Positions 24,856 through 35,700 of a DNA stretch of 64,000 nt are shown here, in pieces (position 1 is the stretch's first letter; every line of letters starts with the position of its first letter). The stretch covers positions 62,001 to 126,000 of the forward strand of contig CAYJLF010000012.1 of assembly GCA_964371055.1 (NCBI GenBank), read 5' to 3'. The position numbers and the translations under genes are program-made. Below the pieces are notes generated by a model that made no database searches, was not told the origin of the DNA, and saw nothing but the letters and a program-made list of their open reading frames with translations. Source of the DNA: CAYJLF01 sp964371055. Its GTDB lineage: Bacteria; Eisenbacteria; RBG-16-71-46; CAIMUX01.

Positions 24856-26765
24856 TCCGTTCCTCCTATCCATGAAAGCACGAGATCAACGAGGGCACTC
24901 GGCATCCGGCGTGCGAGTTCCGGGTCGCGCTCGACTCGTAGCGCTAGTCGGCTGATGCATTCGACCTTCTCGTTTCCAAGCCGCTTCAAGAATTCAGCCT
25001 CCGGGCACGTCAGCGCGCTCCGGTTCGTTGCCTCAGCCAAGATCTCCCGGAGAAGCGGCTCGTGGCCATCGGCAATCAGTTGCGCCTCGAGGTTGTTCGG
25101 GGATGGTAATGTCTGGAAGTGCTCGTTGATCTCCGCAATCGAGAACCCGCGCTTTCGCAGTTCTTCCCGAAACGACTCCCCTTTCTTGTCGCCATCCACG
25201 ACCATTGACCAGGGAATGGCGAACGATGTGGCCAGCGCTGGGTAGATCACGGCGTTTCCGTTGTTCATGAAATCGATTACAGCGATGCCGTGACGATCGA
25301 GGGGATGCCCGAGCGCGCGGCCAATAGCATGGACTAGGACGTACTCACATTGTCCTTCGACGAGAAGCCAGCGTCGTGCGAAGAAGATCTCACCGCGGAT
25401 ACGACGCCCAAAGAACGACAGCTCGTGTTCCTCCTGTGCCGTGATGAGCCCCCGACACCGGTGGCGGAATTCCGCGATAGCGTGCTGGGTAGTCGCCGCG
25501 TCCTGTGTCTGCCGGAAGCAGTTGGCGAGGTGTTCCGCAATTGTCGGCTCCAGCCAACTTGTTGCGGCGACTTGTCCCGTCGCAGGATCCTTCATGAGCA
25601 TGGGTGCTTGGTGTCCTGCGAGCTGTCCGACGCTCTCGTTCCAGGGGAAGTTCAAAACGACGAAGCGTGGCATGAAGGCTACCAGGGTCTGTCCGTCCTT
25701 CAAGGTTGTCAGGCGGAGATTGTGGAGCGGCACGTTCTGAACGAAGTAAGGCGAGTGGGTTGTTACCAATTTCTGGCCGGGAAGAGAGCTAACTCGCTCC
25801 CAGACGGTGCGCGCTGCCTGTGGGTGCAGGTGGGCTTCCGGCTCCTCCAGGAGGAGCACAGGCTCTGTGCCAGCCTGTTCCTCTTCCAATTGCTGCCCCA
25901 TCGCGGCTTGGAAGAGAAAGATCACGGCCAGGCTCTGCAGACCCTGGCCATGGTGGTCTAAGGGCAACCATGGCCGCAAGGTCTCACTCTTCAGCACCAC
26001 GCTCGCGCGGGAGATCAAGTCCCACGTGTTCATCGGGAGCATGCGAAGCCGGGCATCGCCCTCCCCCTGCCCCACGGCGATCTTGGTGGCCTGCCCGATC
26101 GTCGTGGCAATATCACTGAGCTTGGGATCGGCAGCCAGCAGGCGGGCGTCGACGTCGTCGAGGGTCGTCTGAACCTCTCCCTCGACTTCGGTGGGAATCC
26201 GGACTGACTTGAGCAAACGCGACCAGAGTGAGGAGCGCAGACCGAACTCGTCAGCGGCATCGCGCAGAGCCCCGAGATAGAACAATGGGACGTAGGAGAA
26301 GAACCCAGAGAGATTGGTCGCCCTCTGGGCCTTCTGAGTCAGCGGCGTTCCGGCTGCGTCCAAGAATTCCCAGGCTGGCTCAAACGCTTCGGACTCGGAT
26401 TGCCATTGGCACGTCACCCGGAGGGAAATACGGTTGCGTCCTGTGCTATCCAAGACGATGAGATCGTCAAGAGCCGCGACCATGTCTTCGGGCCACGGTT
26501 CGCCTTCATTTTCCTCCAGGTGGAGAACTACTCTCACTGGCGGAGCTTTCTTTGCGTCTATCGACTCGCCGGGACAGTGGAGGTCGTGCTCGGTAAACCC
26601 GGTTCCGCGCCGGCCCCACCGGCGGTCGAGGGCAACGCGAACGGCCTCGAGAATCGCTGTCTTGCCCGTGTTGTTCGCACCGATGAAGACGGTCGTTCCG
26701 TCGAGCTCGATGTCGAGATCCCGAATGGACCTGAAGTTCTCGATTCGAATCTTTGTTATTCGCAT
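24852..26765 (-). CDS. OLD-family ATPase-TOPRIM nuclease (GajA-like)
   Basis: A 637-residue protein: N-terminal ABC-type ATPase with Walker A GANNTGKT (29-36), signature-like GQGLQS (273-278), Walker B LLLEEPEAHLHP (305-316) and switch His in TTHSP (335-339); C-terminal TOPRIM with LLVEG (467-471, catalytic Glu) and VVDGDKKG (522-529, Asp pair). In Gabija, nucleotide depletion releases this nuclease to nick phage DNA. Length and the helicase partner fit; specific phage target unknown. It begins 81 bases after hsdS, in the same direction, so it may share the hsd transcript. Confidence 0.88.
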   Translation of the reverse strand: MRITKIRIENFRSIRDLDIELDGTTVFIGANNTGKTAILEAVRVALDRRWGRRGTGFTEHDLHCPGESIDAKKAPPVRVVLHLEENEGEPWPEDMVAALDDLIVLDSTGRNRISLRVTCQWQSESEAFEPAWEFLDAAGTPLTQKAQRATNLSGFFSYVPLFYLGALRDAADEFGLRSSLWSRLLKSVRIPTEVEGEVQTTLDDVDARLLAADPKLSDIATTIGQATKIAVGQGEGDARLRMLPMNTWDLISRASVVLKSETLRPWLPLDHHGQGLQSLAVIFLFQAAMGQQLEEEQAGTEPVLLLEEPEAHLHPQAARTVWERVSSLPGQKLVTTHSPYFVQNVPLHNLRLTTLKDGQTLVAFMPRFVVLNFPWNESVGQLAGHQAPMLMKDPATGQVAATSWLEPTIAEHLANCFRQTQDAATTQHAIAEFRHRCRGLITAQEEHELSFFGRRIRGEIFFARRWLLVEGQCEYVLVHAIGRALGHPLDRHGIAVIDFMNNGNAVIYPALATSFAIPWSMVVDGDKKGESFREELRKRGFSIAEINEHFQTLPSPNNLEAQLIADGHEPLLREILAEATNRSALTCPEAEFLKRLGNEKVECISRLALRVERDPELARRMPSALVDLVLSWIGGTE

Positions 26766-26845
26766 TGGAATTACTGAGTCAAGTGTTTCGGGGGTGGACC
26801 AGCCGCCCGCGCCGCGCTTCGACCTCGTTCACCCCCTTTATGCTC

Positions 26846-28246
26846 TCAGCCATACGGCAGCCCCCTGATCCCCAACCGACGCAGCAGCTCATCCGCAGAC
26901 TCGAAGTTTCTCCCTTCCTTCGCGGCCAACTCGGCCTCGGTCGGGACCAGTTCACCGCGGAATGCCCGTTCTGTGACAAGCCGTGAGATCATATCTGCGC
27001 GCCGGAGTGCAGCCGACATCCGGCGGCTGATGGACTCAACGAGGGCGTCAAGAACCGCCACTCGCTGCAGGATGGATTCCTGCTCAGCAATACTCGGCAA
27101 TGGAACACTGATCCGACGGACGTCGCCGACGTTCACATGAGGCGAAGCCGTGCCGCCCACGAGCTCGCGCACCGCGGTCCGGGTCTGAGGCGAGTTCAAG
27201 ACAAGGGAGAGAAATACAGGTCGGATCAGCGTGGTGTTGCAGCGAAGGAGCATCATCCTCTGCCCAAGGCATGCGCGGAGCTTGGTGGGCATAATGCACG
27301 CTATTCCAAGAATACCGCCCTCGCGGCTATAGACCACGTCCCCGGCACGCGGCTCGAGCCGCGATGTCCGTTCCTGGTAGGTTGCCACGGAAACGAACCG
27401 GACTTCGGTGAGGTCCAGGCCGCGTTGCCCGAAGTTCGTGGTTCGAAGACATACTTCCCCGGATGGAGTCCACTTGGGCGTAGAATGCGGACAATCCACG
27501 ATGTCGCTGCAGACGTCATTTACCGTTGCCGCGGACCAATCCGTTGTGCCCATCCGGTCTGCCGGCGGGCAGAGCCTCCCCGAGTACGCCGCCGCAAGCA
27601 CCGCCTGCCGGAATCGCGAGAGGAGTCCTGGGATCCGCTCCAAGCGATCTCGGCACGAGTCCAGCTTTGCGAGGAGCTGCTCAAGTAGGGCCACGATCCT
27701 CATCTGTTCCGCCAGCGGCGGCACCGGGAGCCGTGCCGACTCCAGAAACCCACGAGGGACGCGCTTCTGGCCGACCGAGCCGGTCATCTCATCTTCGGCG
27801 ATGTGTCGGAATGACTCCTGGCGAAGGTAGTGGTAGACGTACTCGGGAAGAACGGCGCCGTGAGAACGGAAGACGTGAAACTCCGTTGAGCCGAAGCCGA
27901 GTCCGTTGACGAGGTCACGGGCGATGGCAGCCTTCCCGTTCTCCATGCACGGCGTGATCTTGGCCATGATCACGTCGCCGTCCGTGAAGGCGGTATAACC
28001 CTTTCTGACGGTTGAGAAGGGACGCACTTCTGGCCGAGCGATGGTGCCCGCCCTTTCGTCCACCGCCCCCATCGGCACAAAGGTGACGGGCGCGTCCGGG
28101 GCGACCTCCGTTGCGGCGGGCTTCGGGGGGTTAATCTCAACGATCTCAGGAAGCGCAGAGAGCACCCATCCCTCTGGGACTCCGTTCTCCGCAGCCAGGG
28201 GGGCCTTCTCCTGGGGACGTCTTCGCTGTGATCGTCTAGTCGCCAT
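26846..28246 (-). CDS. hsdS: Type I restriction-modification specificity subunit
   Basis: A 466-residue HsdS with two target-recognition domains, each followed by a conserved helix: first VPPLAEQMRIVALLEQLLAKLD, second VPLPSIAEQESILQRVAVLD. These set the bipartite DNA site and the spacer. It binds two HsdM copies, and with HsdR forms the restriction complex. ATG at 28246 overlaps the hsdM stop by 11 bases; the longer open frame upstream is an hsdM shadow. Confidence 0.92.
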   Translation of the reverse strand: MATRRSQRRRPQEKAPLAAENGVPEGWVLSALPEIVEINPPKPAATEVAPDAPVTFVPMGAVDERAGTIARPEVRPFSTVRKGYTAFTDGDVIMAKITPCMENGKAAIARDLVNGLGFGSTEFHVFRSHGAVLPEYVYHYLRQESFRHIAEDEMTGSVGQKRVPRGFLESARLPVPPLAEQMRIVALLEQLLAKLDSCRDRLERIPGLLSRFRQAVLAAAYSGRLCPPADRMGTTDWSAATVNDVCSDIVDCPHSTPKWTPSGEVCLRTTNFGQRGLDLTEVRFVSVATYQERTSRLEPRAGDVVYSREGGILGIACIMPTKLRACLGQRMMLLRCNTTLIRPVFLSLVLNSPQTRTAVRELVGGTASPHVNVGDVRRISVPLPSIAEQESILQRVAVLDALVESISRRMSAALRRADMISRLVTERAFRGELVPTEAELAAKEGRNFESADELLRRLGIRGLPYG

Positions 28247-29672
28247 GGGTGGTCGGCTTCCTAGCGGTTCCATTCTCAAGCAAGACGAGGACCTCGTTGA
28301 GCTCCGAAACTGCCGCCTCAAGTTCAGCGATCGCCTCGGTCGCAAGCTCTTCCGGCTCGAGAAGTGCGTCGGCGTCGTCGAGCGACTCTTCCTTGAGCCA
28401 CTTGAAGCCGTCGAGCTTGAAGGCTTTGGCCGCGACCTCCTTGATCCCGAACTTCCGCCAGCGGCCTTCCTTCGAGTCGGATTCCTTCCGTTTCGCAACC
28501 CCGCTTGGGTCGGCGCCGTAGCACCTCTCGAAGTCGGCGAAGTGCGCAGGCGTCAAAGGTCGGCCCTTCTTTGTGATCCCGGGCACGTTGGTTCGGGCGT
28601 CGTAGATCCAAACAACGTCGGTAGGCTGACCCTTCGTGAAGAAGACGACGTTCGCCTTCACTCCCTGGCTATACGGGGTAAAGGTTCCGCGCGGCAGTCG
28701 GAGTACCGTGTGGAGCCGGCAATCTTCGGTCAGGATCTTGAAGACCTCGCCCGCTTGATCAGCGAACATGCAGTTATCTGGGAGCACGACGGCAGCACGT
28801 CCGCCTCTCTTAAGGACGGTCAGGATGTGCTGGACAAAGTTGAGTTGCTTGTTGCTCGTCGAGATCGTGAAGTCGTCGCGGTCCGGTGCCTGGTTCGCGC
28901 CCTTTGTTCCAAACGGCGGGTTCGTGAGCACGCAGTCGAACCGGATGCTCGGAGGGGGCGTGTAAATCGTGTCACCGAGGGTAATCCCGTCCTCGATGCC
29001 ATGCAGGTAGAGGTTCATGAGCGCGAGGCGGCGGGGACGGGCGACGAGCTCGTTACCGGAGTAGACCTGTGTCTTGACACGCTTCGCGACGGACCGATCA
29101 AGAGCGCCCTTCGTCTCGGCCATGAGCCACTCGTACGCGGAGACAAGGAACCCGCCCGTACCGGCTGCCGGGTCATGGATCGTGAAGTCCCGGGAAACCC
29201 GGGGATCCGGTTTCATGCAGCGGACGATTGAGTCGATGAGGACGCGCGGGGTGAAGAACTGGCCGGCGCCCTTCTTTCCTTCGGAGGCGGATTTCTCAAG
29301 AAGCCCCTCATAGGCGTGCGCCTTCACGTCGACGCCAAGTCCGGTCCAGCTCGTCTCGTCGATCAGGGAGATGAGCTTCTTGAGGTTGACCGGATTATTG
29401 AACCTGGAAAGCGCCCCGGCGAAGATGTCGCCGAGGATGCCGTGCTCCTTGCCGAGCCGGCGGAGTGTTTCGACGTAGTGGTCGGAGAGGTCGGTACCCG
29501 ATCGCTTCGTCAAGCTCGGCCAGTCATGGCCTTTCGGAACCGCGACGGCCTTCTCATCCGCCATCTTGAGGAAGAGCAAGTACGTGAGCTGCTCGATGTA
29601 GTCGCCATAGTCCATCCCGTCGTGGCGAAGGGTGTGGCAGAAGCCCCAAAGTGTTTGGACGATGTCTGTCAT
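28236..29672 (-). CDS. hsdM: Type I restriction-modification DNA methyltransferase subunit
   Basis: A 478-residue N6-adenine methylase: HsdM N-terminal helical domain (LWGFCHTLRHDGMDYGDYIEQLTYLLFLKM), SAM-binding motif I DPAAGTGGFLVSAYEW and catalytic motif IV NPPFG. It protects host DNA by methylating the site recognised by HsdS. Start overlaps the hsdR stop (ATGA). Confidence 0.95.
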   Translation of the reverse strand: MTDIVQTLWGFCHTLRHDGMDYGDYIEQLTYLLFLKMADEKAVAVPKGHDWPSLTKRSGTDLSDHYVETLRRLGKEHGILGDIFAGALSRFNNPVNLKKLISLIDETSWTGLGVDVKAHAYEGLLEKSASEGKKGAGQFFTPRVLIDSIVRCMKPDPRVSRDFTIHDPAAGTGGFLVSAYEWLMAETKGALDRSVAKRVKTQVYSGNELVARPRRLALMNLYLHGIEDGITLGDTIYTPPPSIRFDCVLTNPPFGTKGANQAPDRDDFTISTSNKQLNFVQHILTVLKRGGRAAVVLPDNCMFADQAGEVFKILTEDCRLHTVLRLPRGTFTPYSQGVKANVVFFTKGQPTDVVWIYDARTNVPGITKKGRPLTPAHFADFERCYGADPSGVAKRKESDSKEGRWRKFGIKEVAAKAFKLDGFKWLKEESLDDADALLEPEELATEAIAELEAAVSELNEVLVLLENGTARKPTTHGD

Positions 29673-32341
29673 GCCGCGATTGCCTCATTGATCTTGAAGA
29701 GGAGCGCCTCAAGCTGACCCTCGAACACGCGGTTCGCGCGCGACCATGCGCCGACGCGGGTGAAGATCGGCAACTCGTCGAAATCCTCGCGTTCGATCGC
29801 GAGATTGACGATCAGATGCCGAGCGATGAGGTCGAGCCACTGCTGTTGTTCCTCTGTGAGCGTCTTGCCGGCGGTCACTCGTGCGATCGCCCGGGATACT
29901 CGCTCCTCGGCAGTCATGAGCACTTCGCGCCGGCCGGCGTCTTTGACCATCGAGATGATGTCCGCAAGTTCGGCGTGGTACGCTTTTCGGAGATTCGCTT
30001 CCGTGAACCGTTCCGGTCGGCTCGCGAGCACTCGCCGGAGTTCAGTCAGCGCGGCGGTGTTCCAGCCCTGGGGGCGGGAGTGGAGGATGCGAATCGCTTC
30101 CACTTCGTCGGCCTTCTCGCGAACGAATGAGCCGAACGCCGTCAGGTAGTCTTCGGGTTTCAGTGCTCGGCCGTCCGTTGTTCGGAAGAGGTAGTCAGAC
30201 GCAACTTGGTCCTCGCTATCGTAGGCGACGACGAAGCCGCGCTTCGCGCGCGGGTAGTGCTCGAGGATGTCCTGGAACGTGCCGTCCCGCAGAAGCGCCA
30301 TCGTGCCCTTGAACTCCTGGCCGATGAGTTGGGGAAGCATCTTCGCGAATGCGCCGAGGTCGCCGTTCGCGACAAAGGTCCCGAGCATCTCCCGGCCCTC
30401 GCCGCTGATTTCCTTATTGACGCGCTGCAGGCGCTTCACGAGACAGCGGACGTTGTACGCGCGATCCTCGTTGCGGTACACCGCTTCCACGATCTCGGCG
30501 AACGTGCGGGACGGCTTCAAGGGAGGCTCGGTCGTGAAGGCCGTGGCCTGCCGGAAGTAGTCGAGCAGCGTGCCGCCGAAGCAGTCAAAGACGGTGAAAT
30601 GGGTCTTGTGGATCTCGTCGCAGAGTCGGGTGCCCCGGCCGAGCATCTGCTCGAAGAGGATGCGCGACTTGACGGGACGCAAGAAGACGATGAACTCGAG
30701 CGCCGGGATGTCGACGCCGGTTGAGAGCATGTCCACCGTGACGACGACTCCCGGAGTCGGACGGTTGCGGAATTCCCGAATGCGCTGAAGCGGTCGGTCG
30801 GTGACCCTCCCCGTGATCTTCTGGACGAAGGCATCTCCCCGGCCGAACGCTTGCCGGCACATGTCGACGAGCCGCTCGGCGTGCGAGGTGTGGGGGATGT
30901 CATTGACCGCAAAGATGAGAGTCTTCGGGAAGTGGCCGGTTGTTTGCTCGTGCTCGGCCGCATAGCGGGCGACCTCGGCGATGATCTTCCGGTTGGAGTC
31001 TGGGGACGTGACCTCGCGCTCGACGGACGCCGAGTCGAACTCCCGCTCGTCTTCGACGGCATCGAGCGCTTCGCGGCCGGTCTCGGGATCGACGATGCCG
31101 ACCTGCTCTCCTTCCTTCAGAAAGAGGCCATTCATGCGGACGCCGGAGGAGATTTTCACCGCGTCGTAGTCGACGAGCATCCCTTCGCGGACGGCCCGCT
31201 CGTACTCGTACCGGTACACGACGTCCGTGAAATATGCCTTGGTGTGCGCGGCCGGGGTCGCGGTGAGTCCGATCTTGACTGCGTCGAAGTGGTCGAGCAC
31301 GGCCCGCCATTTGCTGATCTCGGCGGCGGTGTACCCGCGGTGGCACTCATCAGCGATGACGAGGTCAAAGGCGTGGATCGGAATGTTCAGCGCGGTCGCA
31401 TCGGCCTCGTCGTCCGGTTCGGACGAGCTGCTCTCGAACGCATTCTCCCAGCCAAAGAGGTTGATACCCATGCGCTGGATCGTGCAGACGTAGACGAAGG
31501 CGTGCCCCGGCTGCGGGTCGGTCAGGTATTTGGTGGGCAGCACCTTCGGGTCGAACTTCTCATTCGGATCGAAGTCCTCCCGCTTGAACCGCTGGCTGTA
31601 CACCTCGTAAATCTGATCGAACTTGAGACCTGGCTCGGGCTCGAAGGCGGCGAGGGTCGTGACGGCCTGGGCGGCCAGCGCCCGACGGTCGACAAGGAAG
31701 AGCACTCGCTTCGCGAGACCGGATTTCATCAGGCGGTAGATTTCGGACGCGATCGTGAAGGTCTTCCCCGTCCCCGTGGCCATGGCGACGAGCATCTGGC
31801 GTTTGTCTTCGCCCAGTGCGGCCTCGATCGCGGCGGTCGCCTCTCGCTGATAGGCCCTGATCCGGGGATGGTCGTTCGGGTGCGTCCGGAGCCAGTCATG
31901 CGCGGCCTCGTCGTCGCGCTCCAGGTATTCCCGGAGGGCCGACGGGGTATGGAAGCCGGACACCGGGCGGGAGTAGCTCTGTAGGCGGCGCAGATCCTGG
32001 AAGTAGATCTTCTCGCCGTTCGTCGAGTATCCAAAAGGCACCCGCCGGCCGCCATGGTCGATGGGGCTGTCCCGGAGGGATTCCGAGTACCGGATTGCCT
32101 GGGTCAGTGCGTTGCGAGGGCCGAGGGAGAGCTTCTTTGCCTCGGCGACCGCAAGGGGGATACCGGCGTCGGCCAGCAGGTAGTCGGCCGGCCCGGATTC
32201 GGTGTCGTATTCCTCAATCGCCGCGCCGCGTCCGTATCCCGTGAGCGGCTGCCCGTCGCGGAAGGGCGTGGGGGTCCAGCCGGCCTCGTTCAGGCGCCGG
32301 TCAATCCGAGTCTTCCGGGTCCGCCATTCGCTTTCGGTCAT
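29669..32341 (-). CDS. hsdR: Type I restriction endonuclease/translocase subunit
   Basis: An 890-residue HsdR: N-terminal PD-(D/E)XK nuclease (DYLLAD...PLAVAEAKK), then a DEAD-box translocase with Walker A ATGTGKT, DECHRGY and the QMLGRGTRL motif VI. It uses ATP to pull DNA and cuts unmodified DNA far from the site. First gene of the leftward hsdR-hsdM-hsdS run. Its promoter should lie in the AT-rich stretch at 32400-32450. Confidence 0.95.
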   Translation of the reverse strand: MTESEWRTRKTRIDRRLNEAGWTPTPFRDGQPLTGYGRGAAIEEYDTESGPADYLLADAGIPLAVAEAKKLSLGPRNALTQAIRYSESLRDSPIDHGGRRVPFGYSTNGEKIYFQDLRRLQSYSRPVSGFHTPSALREYLERDDEAAHDWLRTHPNDHPRIRAYQREATAAIEAALGEDKRQMLVAMATGTGKTFTIASEIYRLMKSGLAKRVLFLVDRRALAAQAVTTLAAFEPEPGLKFDQIYEVYSQRFKREDFDPNEKFDPKVLPTKYLTDPQPGHAFVYVCTIQRMGINLFGWENAFESSSSEPDDEADATALNIPIHAFDLVIADECHRGYTAAEISKWRAVLDHFDAVKIGLTATPAAHTKAYFTDVVYRYEYERAVREGMLVDYDAVKISSGVRMNGLFLKEGEQVGIVDPETGREALDAVEDEREFDSASVEREVTSPDSNRKIIAEVARYAAEHEQTTGHFPKTLIFAVNDIPHTSHAERLVDMCRQAFGRGDAFVQKITGRVTDRPLQRIREFRNRPTPGVVVTVDMLSTGVDIPALEFIVFLRPVKSRILFEQMLGRGTRLCDEIHKTHFTVFDCFGGTLLDYFRQATAFTTEPPLKPSRTFAEIVEAVYRNEDRAYNVRCLVKRLQRVNKEISGEGREMLGTFVANGDLGAFAKMLPQLIGQEFKGTMALLRDGTFQDILEHYPRAKRGFVVAYDSEDQVASDYLFRTTDGRALKPEDYLTAFGSFVREKADEVEAIRILHSRPQGWNTAALTELRRVLASRPERFTEANLRKAYHAELADIISMVKDAGRREVLMTAEERVSRAIARVTAGKTLTEEQQQWLDLIARHLIVNLAIEREDFDELPIFTRVGAWSRANRVFEGQLEALLFKINEAIAA

Positions 32342-32408
32342 GTGATTCCGTGGTTAGCTCGCACCGGCCGTGAAGGAAAGCTCCCACTCGACCATTCTTG
32401 GCCGAAGG

Positions 32409-32448
32409 GCGTATACCCTTGACCTATAATAAAATAGACGCGTATAGC
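32409..32448. promoter_or_regulatory. Divergent promoter/operator between hsdR and the SIR2-STAND gene
   Basis: The only strongly AT-rich patch nearby. Rightward: TTGACC (32419-32424), 18 bases, TATAGC (32443-32448). Leftward AT-rich -10-like sequences overlap it. GCGTATA occurs twice in direct repeat (32409-32415 and 32440-32446), 31 bases apart, about three helical turns. The 393-base gap to 32734 holds no further gene I can support. Confidence 0.5.
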
Positions 32449-32734
32449 GTACGAGCTGAGGGCGGCGCCGTCAAGTCGGGATTGCCGAGCAACTACTGGC
32501 GAACTCCGAGCACGGGGCGCACCGATTGCCGGAAGGATCGGGACCCGTCAGGGGGTCCCGCAGTCGCGGCCCAGGAAGCACCCAGGCCCTGCAGTGCACA
32601 CGTCGCGGTCGGAGGATCCGGAGATGCGATTTTCGTTCCATTGCTTCAGAATCGCAGACGACAAAAGGGCGAGCTGCCTGCTTGGGCGATGATCTGGATA
32701 CGAACTGGACCCAAACAGGTGAAGCGAGTCCGTT

Positions 32735-35700
32735 GTGTGGAGGCGCTGCTTGGACGAAGCGAGAACCACCGAGGCCGCAACTTCAATCGCCGAGGAATTG
32801 CGAGTGGCCAATGGGGTGGTGGTGGTTGGAGCTGGGGCCTCAGTCGCGGCCGGATATCCACTTACCCGTCATCTCGCCCCGCACGTGTGGCACGCCCTCG
32901 ACGCAGATCCAGAAGCAATGGAAGCGCTCGCTCGGGGCCTTGGGGTCGATAGCGGGATCGCAAAGACCCTTGTGGGAGATGATGAGCGAGTGCTGCGGGA
33001 CGCATATGCGGTGATCAAGAGCAGGCCCACGACGTCCCTGATCTTCAAGCGTTCGTTCCAATCGCTCGATCGTACGCGAGCCGCCGAGTTCTCCCCGGCG
33101 CACGACGCCATTGCCGAACTGCTCCATCGACGTCGCGTCGAGTTCGTGGTCTCTCTGAACTGGGACACTCTGCTCGAGGCGGCCTTCCATCGCCGATATG
33201 GTCGTCAGTTGATCCCAGACGGTGGGTGGCTGTACAAACCGCATGGCGACGCGAATGACCTCTCCTCGACGTGGGTCTTGCCGCATGAGCCTGGCCACGT
33301 TCCGGAAGCGCTCCTTATCCACATCAACCAACTCGTTCAGGAGCGACCGCGTGTCCTTCTCGTTGTCGGGTACTCCGAGCGCGATGAGGAGATCTTGGGT
33401 CGACTCATCCGTCCATTGGAACAGCGTTGGCGAGTGGCGAGAATCGGGCCAACGGCAACTGGACTGCTGTCCATGTCGTGCTCGGCAGACGATGCGATAC
33501 CGAGGCTTCGAGAGATTATCACTAATGGTCGCCCGGAGCTCATTGGGTGGGAGTACGTGACTTTCAAGAATCAACACGATCTAGCGGCGGCGCTGGACGG
33601 ACGCGGGTTGGGACCAGCCGACGTGGATGCCTGCCCCAGATTCCCTGAAGTATCGGCAGTTGTAGGTTCTCTGCGGGCTGCGGGCTCTACCACGATCCAG
33701 GGACCGCCGGGATGCGGCAAGTCGATGCTGGCCTACCACGCTGCCTACGAGTTCAGCAAACAGGGGTGGGAGGTTCTTCGGCTCACCGAACCTGACCGCC
33801 CCGGCATTGAGCTGCTTGCCCAACTTGAATCGCTTCCGTCGCCGACTCTCGTGCTGATCGACGACGCGCAACACCTCAACCCGACGCTGATTCGATCATT
33901 TCAAGAGCGGGCCAAACCGGAGAATCCGGTCATGTGTGTCACGAACGCCGCTCTCGGCGACACGCGCGGCGTTGTCCACGTGTCTGGTGAACGGGCCGTC
34001 CAAACTCTGGCATCTGCCTTGCGGGATCGCCGCGATGAGACACTGAGCATCGTTCGCAGATTCGACCCGCGGATTGGGGACGGCTGGATGGAAACACCGC
34101 TCGAGGCGCGCCTCCGAGAAGCGGAGCAGCAAGCCCAAGTTCCTTGGCAGTTCTGCTTCATCCTAACCGGGGGAGAGACGAGGGCACGCGATGACCTTGC
34201 CTGGTTGGCAGGTCAGGACCGGGCGGATCTCCTCCTCTCTGCGATCGCGGCACGGCAACTTCTCACTCTGGACGCTGGGGCGACAGTGGCCGATCTCCGG
34301 ACGCTTGCGAAGGCACTCGGTCGTGGCGACAGATGGCTCGAGCATGCGGTCGGTCTCTGTCGAAGCCGCCGTCTTGTCATCGGAGACCAGCTGATCAAGT
34401 GTGCACACCAGCGTTACGCCGGTGCGGTCCTCCGAAGCGTCTTTGGTAGGCGTGATGCCGCCTGGCAGCAGGGGCTCGCCATGCTCCGTCAGTCAATCCT
34501 TCTGGGCGAACCGCCGTTGTATGGAATCGCGGCCCTGCTGGATGAACTGTCGTTCGGGCGTACAGCATTCGGCGAGAACGACAATGCCCTGCTCGACCGA
34601 CCGACACTCGGCCGACTGCGGGACCGGATTCTTGCGGCGGCTCCGGATGATGTGGGCGGTGCGTCGCTCGTGTTGACCTACTTGCGTTCGTTTGATTCAG
34701 AACGTCAGGAGTGGATCCGCGAGAATGGAACCGTCATCGGGCGATGGCTGACCGACATCAGCGCATCACATGCCCGCAGCGTGGCGTGGCTCATCAACGA
34801 CCTGGGGAACATTAGCGATGCGACTGTGAAGAACGAGGTCATTAGCAGCGTCTTCTGTAATGCAAGACCTGAGTCGATCGCCCGGACCTTGGCGGCGGCG
34901 CCGTACACCGAGTGGCACTCCTGGGGAGCACTGCTGGACAGGCTGTGGATCGGCGGACGAGAGTGGTGCAACAGACTCAGAGATGTTCTGCCCACACCTG
35001 AGTTGTGTGCAAAGGCAGAGACCGGGAGTCGAGCTGATGCGCACTATGTAGCGGCGCTTGTTCACGGGCTGCACGCCATTGATGACAGTGCGTCGCTTAC
35101 AGTGCTGGAAGTGGCGGCGGAGCACATCTCAGGGCGGATGAACGACGACTTTCCTCGTTCGTACTACGACTTTCATGAGGTATTCGAGTTCGTGCTCGGA
35201 TACAACATATTCCGCGCAAAGGCCCCGGATGCAAGGAGGCGGGGCATCGCACGGCGGATATTCGCAGGCTTGAATCCGGAGAGGATCGCGACGAGCATCT
35301 GCGGGGCACCGCGGCGCTATTTGAGTAACTCAGCAAGGCTTTTGGCGGTGGTGCGCGAAGCGTCCGGTAGGGTTGGTGGCGCCATCATAGATCAACTGGA
35401 CCTTGCTGCTATCGATCGAGCGACCGGCGATATCTGGGGAAAGCCGCCGCATGAGCTCATAGAGTTCGTTGGGTGCATTCGCGATGACGGGGGCGAGCCG
35501 TCCCGCTCCTGGATCTCGCGGCATGAGAGTGAGTTCGAAGAAATGCCTGGGCTCTTCGCGCTAATAGCACCGGAGGTCGCGCTCCGCGTGAAGGAACGCG
35601 GGGCGCGGGTGGATATCGGAATCTCGGGGGTCCGCGGATGGAAACCCGCAACCGTAACTCTAAGACAGCTATGGCATGGGGACGAGGAGAAAACCATTCA

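Noticed and set aside
32398..32952. 184-codon rightward frame upstream of and overlapping the SIR2-STAND gene
   Set aside because: Low-complexity C-terminal half, wrong frame relative to the conserved SIR2 motifs, no family likeness.
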